In this document: positions 50,696-58,389 of the stretch, one piece after another
Position numbering within the stretch: position 1 is the first letter of the stretch
Layout of the letters: every line of letters starts with the position of its first letter
Assembly (NCBI RefSeq): GCF_008727875.1
Contig: NZ_VTWS01000001.1
Location: forward strand, 1,240,001 to 1,304,000
Reading direction: 5' to 3'
Length of the DNA: 64,000 nt
Origin: Larkinella humicola
Lineage (GTDB): Bacteria > Bacteroidota > Bacteroidia > Cytophagales > Spirosomataceae
Made by a program: the position numbers and the translations under genes
The notes under the pieces: model-generated
The model's database searches: none
What the model saw: the letters and a program-made list of their open reading frames with translations, nothing else
Told to the model about the DNA's origin: nothing

Positions 50696-52057
50696 TTATT
50701 TGACATACGATAATTTGCGGGGAATGGTAAAAATCTCGATCTGCCTACCGTCGATATACCGAAAATTCTGTCCGTCGAAAAAACCGTCTTCTTCCAGCAT
50801 GATCCGCACGGTTTTCTTCCACTCCGGCACATCGACAGCCGCATTCAGTTCAATGGAATAGGCGGTATTGGCATACAGTGGATAATCGCCCGAGCCGGGA
50901 ACCCCACTCTGCTGATCCCACATCCCGATGGTCGGGCCAGCCGCATGACCATGAACACCAATGGGATGCGTATAAATTGTCCCCCGAATGCCTTCCTTCT
51001 TTGCCTGTTCGAGGGCTTCCAGTAGCAATTGATTCCCGGTTTTTCCGGCCTTGTACCGTTCCGTCAGGATGTCCTGCAATCGATTTCCCTGCTGAAAGGC
51101 CTTGCGCAACACTTCCGGTACCTCGGTCTCGCCGGGGCGCAAAATGTAGGCATGTTGCTGCTGATCCGTATTGAGCCGCAGGTACGTAATGCCAAAATCG
51201 ACGTGCAGCAGATCGCCCGGCATGATCACCTGACCGGCGGGGCGTTTGGAGAAGGTTTTGAGGTGATCGAAGTCTTTGGGCGCCCCACTCCCCTGCACAT
51301 CCACCGTCGGATGAAACCAGGTTTCCAGGCCCAGTTCGGTAATCCGCTGGCGAAACCACCACACCACATCCTCGGTCGTGGTGACGCCGGGCTGTATGAC
51401 CTGCTCTGAAAAGCCTTCCTGAATAATCTGGTGCGACAACCGGCAGATAAGCGGGTAAATGGCCATTTCCTTCTCCGTCCGCGTTTCCAGCCAGCCAACC
51501 GACAGCTTCTCCGCCGACACCAGCTTTTTCTGGTCGTCAGCCGGTAATTTTTCCAGAAACTCACCGTGTTCCGTAAAGGTCAGGCCGTCGGCATGAGCGT
51601 AGTTTTTGGAGAAGTTTAGCCCGATTTTCTTCGGCTTGCGGTCCTGAATAATTTTCACGAGTGCATCCCACTGGTTGGGCCGGACGTCGATGTCCCAGGC
51701 CCCTTTGAGCAGATTGCCGACATCATAGCGGGCAATGGCCAGTTTTTCCACGCCTTTATCACCCCCCTGATCGAAAAAAACCATGATCGTCCGGCGCCGG
51801 GCCGACAGCCACGTGCTGGGCAACATGGTTTTCAAAACCGGGTCTTCGTTGTATTCCCGCGAAATAATCACCCACATATCGATGCCCTCCCGGCGCATCA
51901 ACTGAGGCAGCAGGTTGTTGAAGCGATCTTCCAGGATTTCATCGATCACGCGCGCGCGTTCTCGCTCGTTCAGGATGGTGGAAGGGGAAAGCGGTTGGGC
52001 GGCTAAACCGCAGGCCGAAAAAAGGACTAAAAACAGCGAAAGGAGACGGTGGTGCAT
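50696..52057 (-). CDS. M24 family metallopeptidase (Xaa-Pro aminopeptidase-like), secreted
   Basis: A 453-residue protein with a signal peptide (LFLVLFSACGLAAQ). The N-terminal domain (about 30-210) is the creatinase-like domain with MRREGIDMWVIISREYNED. The C-terminal pita-bread domain has the five metal ligands of active M24 peptidases: Asp in LLHVDFGITYL, Asp in RLNTDQQQHAY, His in HPIGVHGHAAGP, Glu in YSIELNAAVDVP and Glu in VRIMLEEDGFF. It is therefore likely an active aminopeptidase in the periplasm. It is convergent with the zinc-ribbon gene and divergent from the DUF5686 gene. Confidence 0.92.
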   Translation of the reverse strand: MHHRLLSLFLVLFSACGLAAQPLSPSTILNERERARVIDEILEDRFNNLLPQLMRREGIDMWVIISREYNEDPVLKTMLPSTWLSARRRTIMVFFDQGGDKGVEKLAIARYDVGNLLKGAWDIDVRPNQWDALVKIIQDRKPKKIGLNFSKNYAHADGLTFTEHGEFLEKLPADDQKKLVSAEKLSVGWLETRTEKEMAIYPLICRLSHQIIQEGFSEQVIQPGVTTTEDVVWWFRQRITELGLETWFHPTVDVQGSGAPKDFDHLKTFSKRPAGQVIMPGDLLHVDFGITYLRLNTDQQQHAYILRPGETEVPEVLRKAFQQGNRLQDILTERYKAGKTGNQLLLEALEQAKKEGIRGTIYTHPIGVHGHAAGPTIGMWDQQSGVPGSGDYPLYANTAYSIELNAAVDVPEWKKTVRIMLEEDGFFDGQNFRYIDGRQIEIFTIPRKLSYVK

Positions 52058-52252
52058 GGATGAAGTGAAATGTTATTATTCGTTAAAAATACGGATTTTC
52101 CGCTCTGGTGAGCAACGGTAGGCTATATTTCGGCATCTTGCAGGAAAATAGATCGCTACATATACCGCTGTCTGCCGAAAAAACCGTTACAAAGAGGTTG
52201 CCTCCGTGGGGCAGAATGGTTATTTTCCACTCCGTTTGCTTACCGTATACTT

Positions 52253-54955
52253 ATGAAATACACGCTTACGATTCTTTTCATCCTTTATTTTATAAAACTG
52301 GTTCCGGCTCAGGGCATCCGGGGGACGATCAAAACGACTAAAGGCGAGGTGCTTCCCTACGCGGCTATCGTGGTCAAGGGGACGTCGAGCGGGGCCATTA
52401 CCAATTCGGAAGGCCGGTATGAAGTACCGCTAAAACCGGGCAAATACAGCGTAGTTTTCCAGTACTTAGGCTTTCAGGCGCAGGAAAAATCCGTTGAAAT
52501 CGGCAGCGACTGGCAAACTGTCGACGTGACCATGGAGGAACAGGCCTTTCGCCTGCAGGAAGTGCAGGCCCGCGAGGGCAAGGAAGACCCGGCCTACAGC
52601 ATCATGCGCCGGGCCATTGCCAAAGCCCGTTACCACGAATTGCAGGTAATGAGTTACACGGCCAAAGCCTATACCAAAACGACCTTCACGATTACGGATC
52701 TGCCGATGCAGTTCATGTACCGGAAACAGTTGAAGGAAGCCGAAAAAGAAGGTTTTAAAATCGGCGTTCCGATGCTATACGAATCGGTGTCGGAAGTGAC
52801 GTTCAAACAGCCCAATACCTACCGTTACCGCCTGATGGCGACCCGCAATTCGATGGGCGACAACATTTCGGTGAGCGATTATTTCCTGACGAGTTTCTAC
52901 CGCCCGGAGGTCAATAACGCGGTTTCGCCCCTGTCGCCGAAAGCATTTGCCTACTACAAATTTGAATACCAGGGCACATTCAGCGAGCGCGGTATCGACG
53001 TCAGCAAGATTCAGGTCAACCCGCGGGCCTATGGCGAAGGCGTTTTTCGGGGGTATATTTTCATCATCGAAAACACGTGGGCCATTCACAGTTTGCAGTT
53101 GGAAACCCGCAATCCGCTGGGCTTCGACATCAAAATTCGGCAGGTTTACAGCCCGGTGCAAAACGTCTGGCTACCGGTCAATCAGCGGTATAACCTGGAC
53201 GGCAAGATCATGGGGGCAGCCGGCAACGCTCAATTCATTATCAGCCAGACATTCAATAGCCTGAAAGTCAATCCGGCGTTTGTGGAGGATGTTAAAATTG
53301 TGGACGAGAAGTTTGAAAAACCGGCGGTTTCACTCTCCAACAAGGACATAAAAGGGCAAAAACTGGAGGATAAGATTGCCAAACAGAAGGAATATTCGAC
53401 CAAAGATTTCAAAAAATTGCTGAAAGAATACGAAAAACAGGAATACCAGGCCAAGAAAGAACGCAAGGAAGAAGTGGAAGTTTCCCGCAACGACTCCACG
53501 GTCGTCGACTCACTGGCCGGTAAACGCAGCAACGCGTTCTGGGATTCCCTGCGGACGGTTCCGCTGACCTCGGCCGAACGGATCAGTTACGTTAAGCGGG
53601 ATAGCCTGAAAATTGTTCGGAAAATTGAAGTGCAGAAAGACAGCACCAAAGCCGTTCGGGATTCAACGAAGAAAAACCGGTCGAGCAAAACCTTCAAACC
53701 CGGCCAGTTGATTTCGGGCAACACCTGGAATTTCAGCAAACGGACGGCGCTGACCTGGGACAGCCCGCTCCAGAAAATTTATTACAACACCGTGGAAGGT
53801 TACACCTTTGATATGGGACTACGACTGCGGTATTTCCTCCGAACTCCGCAACGCGACTCCACCCGCCGACGGGTAGTGAACAAACCGACGCCCGACCTGA
53901 CGATTGGCGGGGCGGGGCGCTACGAGTTTGGCATGAAGCGGTTGGTGGGAACAGGCGGACTTAGCTACAACTACAAAAACACCAGCATAGGCCTCATGGG
54001 CGGACGCTGGGTAAACCAGTTTAATCCCAATGAACCCATTAGTCCGTTCCTCAACTCGATAACCTCCCTGTTATTCGAAAAAAATTACGCCAAGTTTTAC
54101 CAGCGTGATTTCCTGCGTCTGGGCATTTCGGCCCGTCCGTTCGAGAACCGGATCACGGTTTCCGGGAGTCTGGAATACGCCGAACGAACGGAACTGGCGA
54201 ATTACAAGGAAAATCTGAAACCCTGGATCGACTGGAATCAGTTCAGTTACAGCCCCAACCGGCCGAACAACGCCGAACTGGGCTCGGCGGCTTTTCCGGT
54301 GAATCAGGCGCTGACGCTCAATCTGGCGGTTTCGGGAAAACTGGCGGCTACCCGCTACCGGATTCGGAACGGTCGGCGCGTGGCGAGTCGCAACAACAGC
54401 CCCGAACTGACGCTGAACTACCGAAAAGGGATTCCATTCAATTCCGGCAATACCGAAGTTAGTGATGTGGATTATGATTTTGTCCAAGCCGGTCTGAGCC
54501 ATTCGTTCGAAACCGGTATTCGGAGTCGCCTGAGTTATAATGTGTCGGCGGGTGGTTTTCTGAACGACAAAGCCGTGTTTTTCCCGGATTTCAAGCATTT
54601 CCAGGGCAACGAATTTTTCCTGCAACAGGGCGATCCGACGTCCATTTTCCGGATGTTACCGTATTATCAGTACAGCACCGGAAAGCGGTTTGTGGAAGGC
54701 CACGTGCTGATGGAATACCGCAAATTCCTGATTACCCAACTAACGCTCGTTCGGTTGACGGGTTTGAAAGAAAACCTGTTTGTCCACTACCTCGGCACCC
54801 CCCATTCCAAAAATTACACCGAAGTCGGCTACGCCCTCGACGGCCTGATTCCGGGCATTTTTCCCTTTTTCCGGGTGGAGGTGATTTCGCAGTGGCAGGA
54901 TTGGCAGTACCAGAAACTCGGTTTCCGGATCGGAACGACGCTGAAGTTCCGGTAA
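52253..54955 (+). CDS. DUF5686 outer-membrane protein with carboxypeptidase-like domain
   Basis: A 900-residue protein with a signal peptide (ILYFIKLVPAQ), an N-terminal carboxypeptidase-regulatory-like domain (IRGTIKTTKGEVLPYAAIVV to FQYLGFQAQEKSVEIG), then the DUF5686 start (DPAYSIMRRAIAKARYH, YTAKAYTKTTF). The middle (about 375-510) is strongly charged, with a Lys/Glu-rich coiled stretch (KKLLKEYEKQEYQAKKER). The C-terminal 370 residues are strand-rich with a barrel-like end FRIGTTLKFR. Members are found across Bacteroidota and their function is not established. The gene is monocistronic, with hairpins following. Confidence 0.9.
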   Translation: MKYTLTILFILYFIKLVPAQGIRGTIKTTKGEVLPYAAIVVKGTSSGAITNSEGRYEVPLKPGKYSVVFQYLGFQAQEKSVEIGSDWQTVDVTMEEQAFRLQEVQAREGKEDPAYSIMRRAIAKARYHELQVMSYTAKAYTKTTFTITDLPMQFMYRKQLKEAEKEGFKIGVPMLYESVSEVTFKQPNTYRYRLMATRNSMGDNISVSDYFLTSFYRPEVNNAVSPLSPKAFAYYKFEYQGTFSERGIDVSKIQVNPRAYGEGVFRGYIFIIENTWAIHSLQLETRNPLGFDIKIRQVYSPVQNVWLPVNQRYNLDGKIMGAAGNAQFIISQTFNSLKVNPAFVEDVKIVDEKFEKPAVSLSNKDIKGQKLEDKIAKQKEYSTKDFKKLLKEYEKQEYQAKKERKEEVEVSRNDSTVVDSLAGKRSNAFWDSLRTVPLTSAERISYVKRDSLKIVRKIEVQKDSTKAVRDSTKKNRSSKTFKPGQLISGNTWNFSKRTALTWDSPLQKIYYNTVEGYTFDMGLRLRYFLRTPQRDSTRRRVVNKPTPDLTIGGAGRYEFGMKRLVGTGGLSYNYKNTSIGLMGGRWVNQFNPNEPISPFLNSITSLLFEKNYAKFYQRDFLRLGISARPFENRITVSGSLEYAERTELANYKENLKPWIDWNQFSYSPNRPNNAELGSAAFPVNQALTLNLAVSGKLAATRYRIRNGRRVASRNNSPELTLNYRKGIPFNSGNTEVSDVDYDFVQAGLSHSFETGIRSRLSYNVSAGGFLNDKAVFFPDFKHFQGNEFFLQQGDPTSIFRMLPYYQYSTGKRFVEGHVLMEYRKFLITQLTLVRLTGLKENLFVHYLGTPHSKNYTEVGYALDGLIPGIFPFFRVEVISQWQDWQYQKLGFRIGTTLKFR

Positions 54956-55018
54956 CCGATTCGTTTAATAACTCCGGCGGAGTTTTCTGTCAATAGAACA
55001 ACAACGCTGGAAAATTCC

Positions 55019-55070
55019 AAAGCTCCGGCGGAGCGTCCTTTATTTTCAGGACGCTCCGCCGGAGCTTTTT
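55019..55070 (+). terminator. Intrinsic terminator-like hairpin with perfect 21-bp arms
   Basis: Arms 55019-55039 and 55048-55068 (beginning AAAGCTCCGGCGGAGCG) pair perfectly with an 8-nt loop, ending in a T run. It lies 63 bp after the DUF5686 stop and is the best terminator for that gene. Confidence 0.85.
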
Positions 55071-55139
55071 CTATTGACGGCATAATTTAACTATTGACAG
55101 TATGCCCCGCCAGGGCAAAATACAATCCGCATTTTAAAA

Positions 55140-55180
55140 TTCACCGTTGTCGATCGCGTTTCGCGAGTGATAACGGTGAA
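55140..55180. repeat. Two-stem hairpin TTCACCGTT...AACGGTGAA
   Basis: The outer 9-bp stem and the inner 5-bp stem TCGCG-TTT-CGCGA are separated by unpaired 5-nt segments. Role unknown. Confidence 0.7.
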
Positions 55181-55263
55181 TGGAGGCAAGTTAAATCCGA
55201 ATTAAAATACCCTAAAACCTCTAAAAGCGGCATTTTACCTAAAACCGCCTATTCAAAAAGACG

Positions 55264-55332
55264 TAAAAGGGCGTTAAAAATACCGCTGTCAGAGTCTTCG
55301 ACCGCTAACAGGGTATTTTTAACGCCCTTTTA
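55264..55332. repeat. Perfect 21-bp-arm inverted repeat upstream of the Czc operon
   Basis: Arms 55264-55284 and 55112-type complement at 55312-55332 (TAAAAGGGCG... pairing with ...CGCCCTTTTA) pair perfectly; the 27-nt loop has a further CTGT/ACAG. It ends 61 bp before the first gene of the metal-efflux operon. Confidence 0.9.
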
Positions 55333-55393
55333 ACAAAAATTTCATTCGCTTTAAATCCCGTCGGGCTTAGTTTGTCGCAAGCAAAGCCAGACA

Positions 55394-55759
55394 ATGGGTC
55401 TTATCCACCACATAACGCTAACGGTCAGCCTGATTTGGGCGGTACTATTCCGGGTCTACCCGGCGGTAGCCGAAACGGTTTTTACCGCAGCGCCAAACGT
55501 CCAGACCTCCGTTCTCCGGGATGCCCACAAAAGCCATCCGATTCCCGACTCAGCCGTTTTTCTGGTTCAGGACGAAGACGAGCAAACTTCGCTGCGCGTC
55601 AATTCCGATTTTCTGCCGTCGCTTCCGGTTGCTTTGCCGGGTTTGCTGATGGCGCTGGTGCTGCTCCAACCCATTTTGCGGCTTCCGGTTACCAAACGGG
55701 CAGGGTTATCCCAGCCGTATTACCTGTTATTCTGCTCGTTACGCATTCCTTCGGTTTAA
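55394..55759 (+). CDS. Small exported or membrane protein preceding the CzcCBA genes
   Basis: A 121-residue protein with a signal-like hydrophobic N-terminus (TLTVSLIWAVLFRVYPAVAE), a polar middle (about 30-75) and a second hydrophobic segment LPSLPVALPGLLMALVLLQP near 78-97. No family is recognised. Small proteins of this layout often sit directly before czcC in Bacteroidota metal-efflux operons, although those are usually His/Cys-rich and this one is not. A 133-codon frame in another phase overlaps it and lacks a signal peptide. It is 88 bp before czcC and probably in the same transcript. Confidence 0.6.
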   Translation: MGLIHHITLTVSLIWAVLFRVYPAVAETVFTAAPNVQTSVLRDAHKSHPIPDSAVFLVQDEDEQTSLRVNSDFLPSLPVALPGLLMALVLLQPILRLPVTKRAGLSQPYYLLFCSLRIPSV

Positions 55760-55847
55760 AATCTCCGGGCTGATTTTGCCCCAGTGCCTCCCAATTCTTT
55801 ACCGCCATCCGGCGCAGTACGCTCTTAAAACACACATACCATTCATC

Positions 55848-57122
55848 ATGAAAAGGATTCTTCTTTTCGTGTTTGGGTGCTTGGTCAGTTGTCCAACGGT
55901 TTCGTTTGCACAAAGCGATACCCTGCGACTGACGCTCGCCCAGGCCGAAGCACAGTTCCGTCAGAACAATTTGCAACTGATGGCGACCAAACTGGGCATC
56001 CATGAAAACCAGGCCTACGAGTTTCAGGCGAAACTCTGGAACAATCCGAGCCTCTACGTTGAACAAATGCCGTACAACGCCCAAACGAAGGAGGTGATGC
56101 CGCTGCGGCAGCGGAATTCGGAACAGGTCGTTCAATTGCAGCAATTGCTGCTGCTGGCTGGCAAACGGAACAAACAACTCGCGATTGCCCGCACCAATAC
56201 CGAGCTGGCCAACGACCGGTTTTACGACTTGCTGCGGACGCTCAACTACCAGTTACGAACCACGTTTTACGACCTGTATTATACGCAGCAGGCGCTCCAG
56301 GTGTACGAACAGGAAACCGGCACGCTCCGGCAAACCGTCAGCTTGTTTCAGCAGCAATACGACAAAGGCAATGTGCCGCTGAAAGACCTGACCCGGTTGA
56401 AAGCCTACCTGTTCAATCTAACCTCCGAGCGCCAGCAACTGCTCCGGAAATTGACCGACGACCAGGCCGATCTGGCTGTCTTACTGAATGCCAGCCCTTC
56501 ACTCACCCTAAAACCCGTGCTGGAAAATACGGAGGCCGTTCAGCCTGCCGTCGGTCAACTCAATCTGAATGAGCTGATTAAAACCGCTGAAGAAAACCGC
56601 TACGATTTGAAAGCGTTCCGGGACCAGGCCATTCAGGAAAAGCAGAATCTGGCGTTGCAGAAGGCCATAGCGGTTCCGGATTTGTCGGTGCAGGCCACTT
56701 ATGATCGCAATGCGGGCTACATTCCAAACTACGTGGGGATCGGCGTTGGCATCAATCTGCCGGTTTTCAACAAAAATCAGGGCAACATCAAAGCCGCTGC
56801 CATCCGGACGCAGAGCAGCCAGCAGGCCACGGATGCCTACACAGTTCAGGTCGAAAGCGATGTGCAACGGGCGTTTAAAAAAGTGCAGCAAACCGATCAG
56901 GTGTACCGCACATTCGACCAGAAATTCAACGGCGACTTTAGCCGACTGATCGAAGGCGTCACGACCAATTACCGGAAACAAAACATCGACGTGGTCGAAT
57001 TTCTGGACTTCTTCGACTCCTTCAAGTCCAGCCAGATTCAATACAACCAACTGCAAAACGACCGCATGCAAAGTCTGGAAGAACTCAATTTTGCCGTCGG
57101 CACTACCCTATTCACGAAATAA
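55848..57122 (+). CDS. czcC: TolC-like outer-membrane factor of metal efflux (CzcC)
   Basis: A 424-residue protein from ATG 55848 (MKRILLFVFGCLVSC, ending SFAQ); the frame open to 55776 adds unrelated residues. It is an outer-membrane efflux protein with the duplicated helical-hairpin repeats: LRLTLAQAEAQFRQNNLQLM, QNAYEFQAKLWNNPSLYVEQ-like EFQAKLWNNPSLYVEQM, QLQQLLLLAGKRNKQLAIAR and later GVGINLPVFNKNQGNIKAA. It forms the outer channel for the CzcB/CzcA proteins encoded next (gap 24 bp). Confidence 0.92.
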   Translation: MKRILLFVFGCLVSCPTVSFAQSDTLRLTLAQAEAQFRQNNLQLMATKLGIHENQAYEFQAKLWNNPSLYVEQMPYNAQTKEVMPLRQRNSEQVVQLQQLLLLAGKRNKQLAIARTNTELANDRFYDLLRTLNYQLRTTFYDLYYTQQALQVYEQETGTLRQTVSLFQQQYDKGNVPLKDLTRLKAYLFNLTSERQQLLRKLTDDQADLAVLLNASPSLTLKPVLENTEAVQPAVGQLNLNELIKTAEENRYDLKAFRDQAIQEKQNLALQKAIAVPDLSVQATYDRNAGYIPNYVGIGVGINLPVFNKNQGNIKAAAIRTQSSQQATDAYTVQVESDVQRAFKKVQQTDQVYRTFDQKFNGDFSRLIEGVTTNYRKQNIDVVEFLDFFDSFKSSQIQYNQLQNDRMQSLEELNFAVGTTLFTK

Positions 57123-57146
57123 GCAACGGTTTTAAACCGTACGATC

Positions 57147-58271
57147 ATGAACACGAATCATCTCTTAAAAACATTGAAATTGTCAACCCATCCGGCTTGG
57201 TATTTAACGGCCTTTCTTCTTATGATCGGGTTGGCCGGATGCCAGTCCTCAGCCAATCCCGAAGACAACGCCGACGAAGCAACAACACAGAAAGTCAACC
57301 TATTAGCCACTGCCAAACTGGATACGGCCCGGCTGCTGCCCGTCAACAACGAACTGAACCTGACCGGCAAAATCACCTTCAACCAGGACAAGGTGGTGAA
57401 AGTGTTTCCGCTGGTGGGCGGGCACATTGAAGAGGTCAAAACCGACCTCGGCGATTACGTGAAACGCGGTCAGGTACTGGCCATCATCCGTTCCGGCGAC
57501 ATGGCAGACCTCGCCCAACAGGCGATTTCGGCGAAAGGCCAACTGGCCGTCGCCCGGAAAAACCTTCAGGTAACGGAAGACATGTCGAAAGCCGGTTTGA
57601 CGGCCCAGAAAGACCTCATTGCTGCCCGCGAACAGATGCAAGCCGCTCAGGGTGAAGTCAATCGGGTGGCGGAGCGCAAAAGCATTCTTGGCGGTTCGGG
57701 TTCCATTTATGTTGTAAAAGCCCCGGTTGACGGTTTTGTGGTTGAAAAAAATGCGGCTCAGGGAATGGAACTCCGCTCGGATGATCCCGAAAATCTGTTC
57801 ACGATTTCGAACCTCGACCAGGTCTGGGTGCTGGCCAACGTCTACGAATCGGATCTGGCCAACGTGAAAGAAGGTTTCAACGCCACCATCACGACACTCT
57901 CTTACCCCGACCGGGTTTTCAAAGGAAAAATCGATAAAATCTTCAGCGTACTCGATCCAGAGAGCAAAACCATGAAGGTACGGGTGACATTACTGAATGC
58001 AGATTTTACGCTGAAACCGGAAATGTTCGCCAATGTGCGCGTTGAGTATGCGGGTCACGAACAACGGGTTGGCATCCCGGCCAAAGCCATTGTGTTCGAT
58101 AAAAGCCGCAATTTCGTCGTGGCCGTCAACTCCCGGAATCAGCCGGTGGTGCGCGAAATTGACATCTTCAAAACCATCGGCGATATCACCTACCTCAACA
58201 GCGGCCTAAAGCCCGGCGACCGGGTCGTGAAACAAAATCAACTGCTGATTTACAATGCCTTAGGAAACTAA
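57147..58271 (+). CDS. czcB: RND efflux periplasmic adaptor (CzcB-type membrane fusion protein)
   Basis: A 374-residue lipoprotein (lipobox LMIGLAGC, Cys about 32). The adaptor has a barrel-sandwich hairpin: VVKVFPLVGGHIEEVKTDLG, KRGQVLAIIRSGDMADLAQQ, a helical hairpin (about 125-180) and VVKAPVDGFVVEKNAAQG, then a beta-barrel (VLANVYESDLANVKEGF, KMKVRVTLLNADFTLKPEMF) and membrane-proximal part. It links CzcA to CzcC. There is no long His-rich metal-binding tail. A long hairpin lies in the 118-bp gap before czcA. Confidence 0.93.
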   Translation: MNTNHLLKTLKLSTHPAWYLTAFLLMIGLAGCQSSANPEDNADEATTQKVNLLATAKLDTARLLPVNNELNLTGKITFNQDKVVKVFPLVGGHIEEVKTDLGDYVKRGQVLAIIRSGDMADLAQQAISAKGQLAVARKNLQVTEDMSKAGLTAQKDLIAAREQMQAAQGEVNRVAERKSILGGSGSIYVVKAPVDGFVVEKNAAQGMELRSDDPENLFTISNLDQVWVLANVYESDLANVKEGFNATITTLSYPDRVFKGKIDKIFSVLDPESKTMKVRVTLLNADFTLKPEMFANVRVEYAGHEQRVGIPAKAIVFDKSRNFVVAVNSRNQPVVREIDIFKTIGDITYLNSGLKPGDRVVKQNQLLIYNALGN

Positions 58272-58272
58272 T

Positions 58273-58380
58273 TGAGTGATTTGTGATTGAGCGATTGAGT
58301 GAGCTGCTGGTGTGCGGTTTTACTCATGACCTCATCACAGCGAAGCTTATTCACTCATTCGCTCAATCACAAATCACTCA
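58273..58380. repeat. Long inverted repeat (30-bp arms) between czcB and czcA
   Basis: Arms 58273-58302 and 58351-58380 match as complements in 29 of 30 positions, around a 48-nt loop. The arms contain repeated TGAGTGA and GATTGAG words. The right arm ends 9 bp before the czcA ATG. It could weaken or regulate expression of the pump relative to the upstream genes. Confidence 0.9.
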
Positions 58381-58389
58381 TTGAACAAC

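Larger units (their letters stand above)
54956..55393. other. 438-bp gene-free region with five stacked hairpins
   Basis: It contains AACTCCG/CGGAGTT (54970-54984), a strong hairpin at 55019-55070 within outer repeats GTCAATAGAA/TTCTATTGAC (54989-54998 and 55069-55078), TGCCC/GGGCA (55103-55117), TTCACCGTT/AACGGTGAA with an inner TCGCG/CGCGA (55140-55180) and the 21-bp-arm hairpin at 55264-55332. A 79-codon frame across it is shaped by these repeats and is not taken as a gene. TAGTTTG at 55368 is a weak promoter candidate for 55394. Confidence 0.7.

Noticed and set aside
55094-55333. 79-codon basic frame in the hairpin cluster before czc
   Set aside because: It runs through three hairpins, has no start-site support, and its composition follows the palindromes.
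55372-55773. 133-codon frame overlapping the small gene before czcC
   Set aside because: The alternative frame at 55394 has a signal-like N-terminus and better composition; this one is Ser/Arg/Gly/Pro-rich without features.
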